From: Eubacteriales Family XIII. Incertae Sedis bacterium
Lineage (GTDB): Bacteria > Bacillota > Clostridia > Peptostreptococcales > Anaerovoracaceae
Length of the DNA stretch: 61,191 bases
Direction: 5' to 3'
Assembly: GCA_031272365.1 (NCBI GenBank)
Contig: JAISTX010000052.1
Location: 1 to 61,191, forward strand
The first letter of the stretch is position 1. The number at the start of each line of letters is the position of its first letter. This document shows positions 60,453 to 61,191 of the stretch, in pieces. Both the position numbers and the translations under genes were made by a program. The notes below the pieces were generated by a model. It saw only the letters and a program-made list of their open reading frames with translations, searched no databases and was not told the origin of the DNA.

Positions 60453-60686
60453 CTACGCCCCGAGCCGCACCAAAATGAGGGACACCGCAATGAAGACGAC
60501 CGCCCCGCCGATCGTGATGCGCGTGAAAAACCGTTCCCACCCGCGGCTCTTCTTCTTGCCGAAGAGCTGCTCCGCGCCGCCGCCGATCGAACCCGACAGG
60601 CCGGCGCTGTTGCCCTGCTGCAGCAGCACGAACAGGATGAGTACGGCGCTCGCCGCCAAAAGCAATATTTTCAGTACCAGTTCCAT
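60453..60686 (-). CDS. secG: Preprotein translocase subunit SecG
   Basis: A 77-aa protein with two membrane helices. The first helix is LLLAASAVLILFVLLQQG, then the Gly/Ser-rich loop NSAGLSGSIGGGAEQLFGKKK typical of SecG (family core GLSGSIGGGAEQLF), and a second helix near the C-terminus. It assists SecYE. SD GGAGG with TTGCTT-17-TATACT upstream. Confidence 0.93.
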   Translation of the reverse strand: MELVLKILLLAASAVLILFVLLQQGNSAGLSGSIGGGAEQLFGKKKSRGWERFFTRITIGGAVVFIAVSLILVRLGA

Positions 60687-60725
60687 TCTTCAAATCCTCC
60701 AACGGATGAGTATACCACAGGAACG

Positions 60726-61191
60726 CTATCCAAGCAAGCCCGCCCCGAAAATCGGCGCGAACACGACCGCCACGATCGTCATGAGCTTGATGAGGATGTT
60801 GAGCGAGGGGCCGGACGTGTCCTTGAACGGGTCGCCGACCGTGTCGCCGACGACGCCCGCCTTGTGCGCGGGGCTGCCCTTGCCGCCGTGGTTGCCTTCC
60901 TCGATATACTTCTTCGCGTTGTCCCACGCGCCCCCCGCGTTCGCCATCATGATGGCCAGCAGCACGCCCGTGACGAGCGCGCCCGCGAGCAGGCCGCCGA
61001 GCGCGTTCGCGCCGAGAAAGATGCCGACGGCCAAAGGCGCGACGATGGCCAGGAGGCCCGGCGCGATCATCTCCTTCAGCGCGGCCTTCGTCGAGATGTC
61101 CACGCACCGCGCGTAGTCCGGGTTGCTCGTGCCCGCCATGATGCCCTTGTCCTCGCGGAACTGGCGGCGGACCTCCTCGATCATCTGGTTG
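60726..61191 (-). CDS. hppA: Membrane-bound proton/sodium-translocating pyrophosphatase HppA, C-terminal part
   Basis: The last 154 or so residues of an H+- or Na+-pumping pyrophosphatase, cut by the window end. Conserved C-terminal motifs are present: [22 protein letters not shown] region ([10 protein letters not shown]), [35 protein letters not shown] core ([15 protein letters not shown]) and NILIKLM. These bind Mg-PPi. The energy of PPi hydrolysis pumps ions, common in anaerobes. Confidence 0.96.
   Translation of the reverse strand, partial: NQMIEEVRRQFREDKGIMAGTSNPDYARCVDISTKAALKEMIAPGLLAIVAPLAVGIFLGANALGGLLAGALVTGVLLAIMMANAGGAWDNAKKYIEEGNHGGKGSPAHKAGVVGDTVGDPFKDTSGPSLNILIKLMTIVAVVFAPIFGAGLLG

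Overview
The window reads as chromosome from a GC-rich anaerobic Firmicute, most likely a Clostridia-class bacterium. The grounds are CodY, a CIRCE element, desulfoferrodoxin, a FeoAAB ferrous-iron operon, a secretin-less Tad pilus locus with a DUF5702 protein, LPXTG-like anchoring, and a dprA-topA-hslVU-codY order recalling Bacillus. Nearly all genes lie on the minus strand. The plus strand carries only the desulfoferrodoxin, a CapA-like lipoprotein and a SorC-type regulator. No intergenic stretch outside the tRNA array exceeds about 175 bases. No rRNA, CRISPR array, insertion sequence or complete mobile element was seen.

Layout from left to right. 1-4.8 kb: a small ORF, mltG, efp, divergent dfx, an RlmD-type methyltransferase and metA. 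4.7-7.7 kb: feoA-feoA-feoB and a Cys-rich partner behind two metal-type operators. 7.7-8.4 kb: a C39-like peptidase. 8.4-18.1 kb: one Tad pilus operon (tadZ, tadA, tadB, tadC, flp-like, TadE, DUF5702, a TadE with zinc fingers, a surface protein, DUF6382) behind a perfect sigma-A promoter. 18.2-23.8 kb: lipoproteins, a zinc-ribbon/DUF3160 protein, a MATE exporter and a CAT-anticodon tRNA.

24.0-30.1 kb is a visibly AT-richer accessory island between two tRNA genes. It holds (i) an AAA ATPase plus DUF4276/Toprim-like pair and (ii) four overlapping genes: a membrane-anchored STAND/NACHT-like NTPase, a 127-aa unknown, a 132-aa protein starting with a GFVTNSSSTNF motif, and a radical SAM/SPASM protein with a non-canonical cysteine motif. 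Group (ii) is the best candidate here for an undescribed system, possibly in phage defence or peptide/protein modification. That assignment is inference.

30.3-38.8 kb is a sugar-alcohol locus: SorC regulator, RbsABC-like transporter, two SDRs and two zinc alcohol dehydrogenases. 38.9-40.3 kb is a 13-gene tRNA array interrupted by a 150-bp hairpin element. 40.4-50.4 kb holds lipoproteins, an ECF S-component, larE, mnmA, a Crp/Fnr regulator, a YigZ protein, codY and hslUV under CIRCE. 50.5-61.2 kb holds a DUF885 lipoprotein, topA, dprA, comM, yraN, trkH, trkA, secG and the 3' end of hppA.

A recurrent feature is that at least six genes (the C39 peptidase, CapA, SorC, ECF S, mnmA, yraN) have an ATG only 6-7 nt downstream of a -10 hexamer and no Shine-Dalgarno. 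This predicts leaderless mRNAs alongside ordinary SD-led genes.
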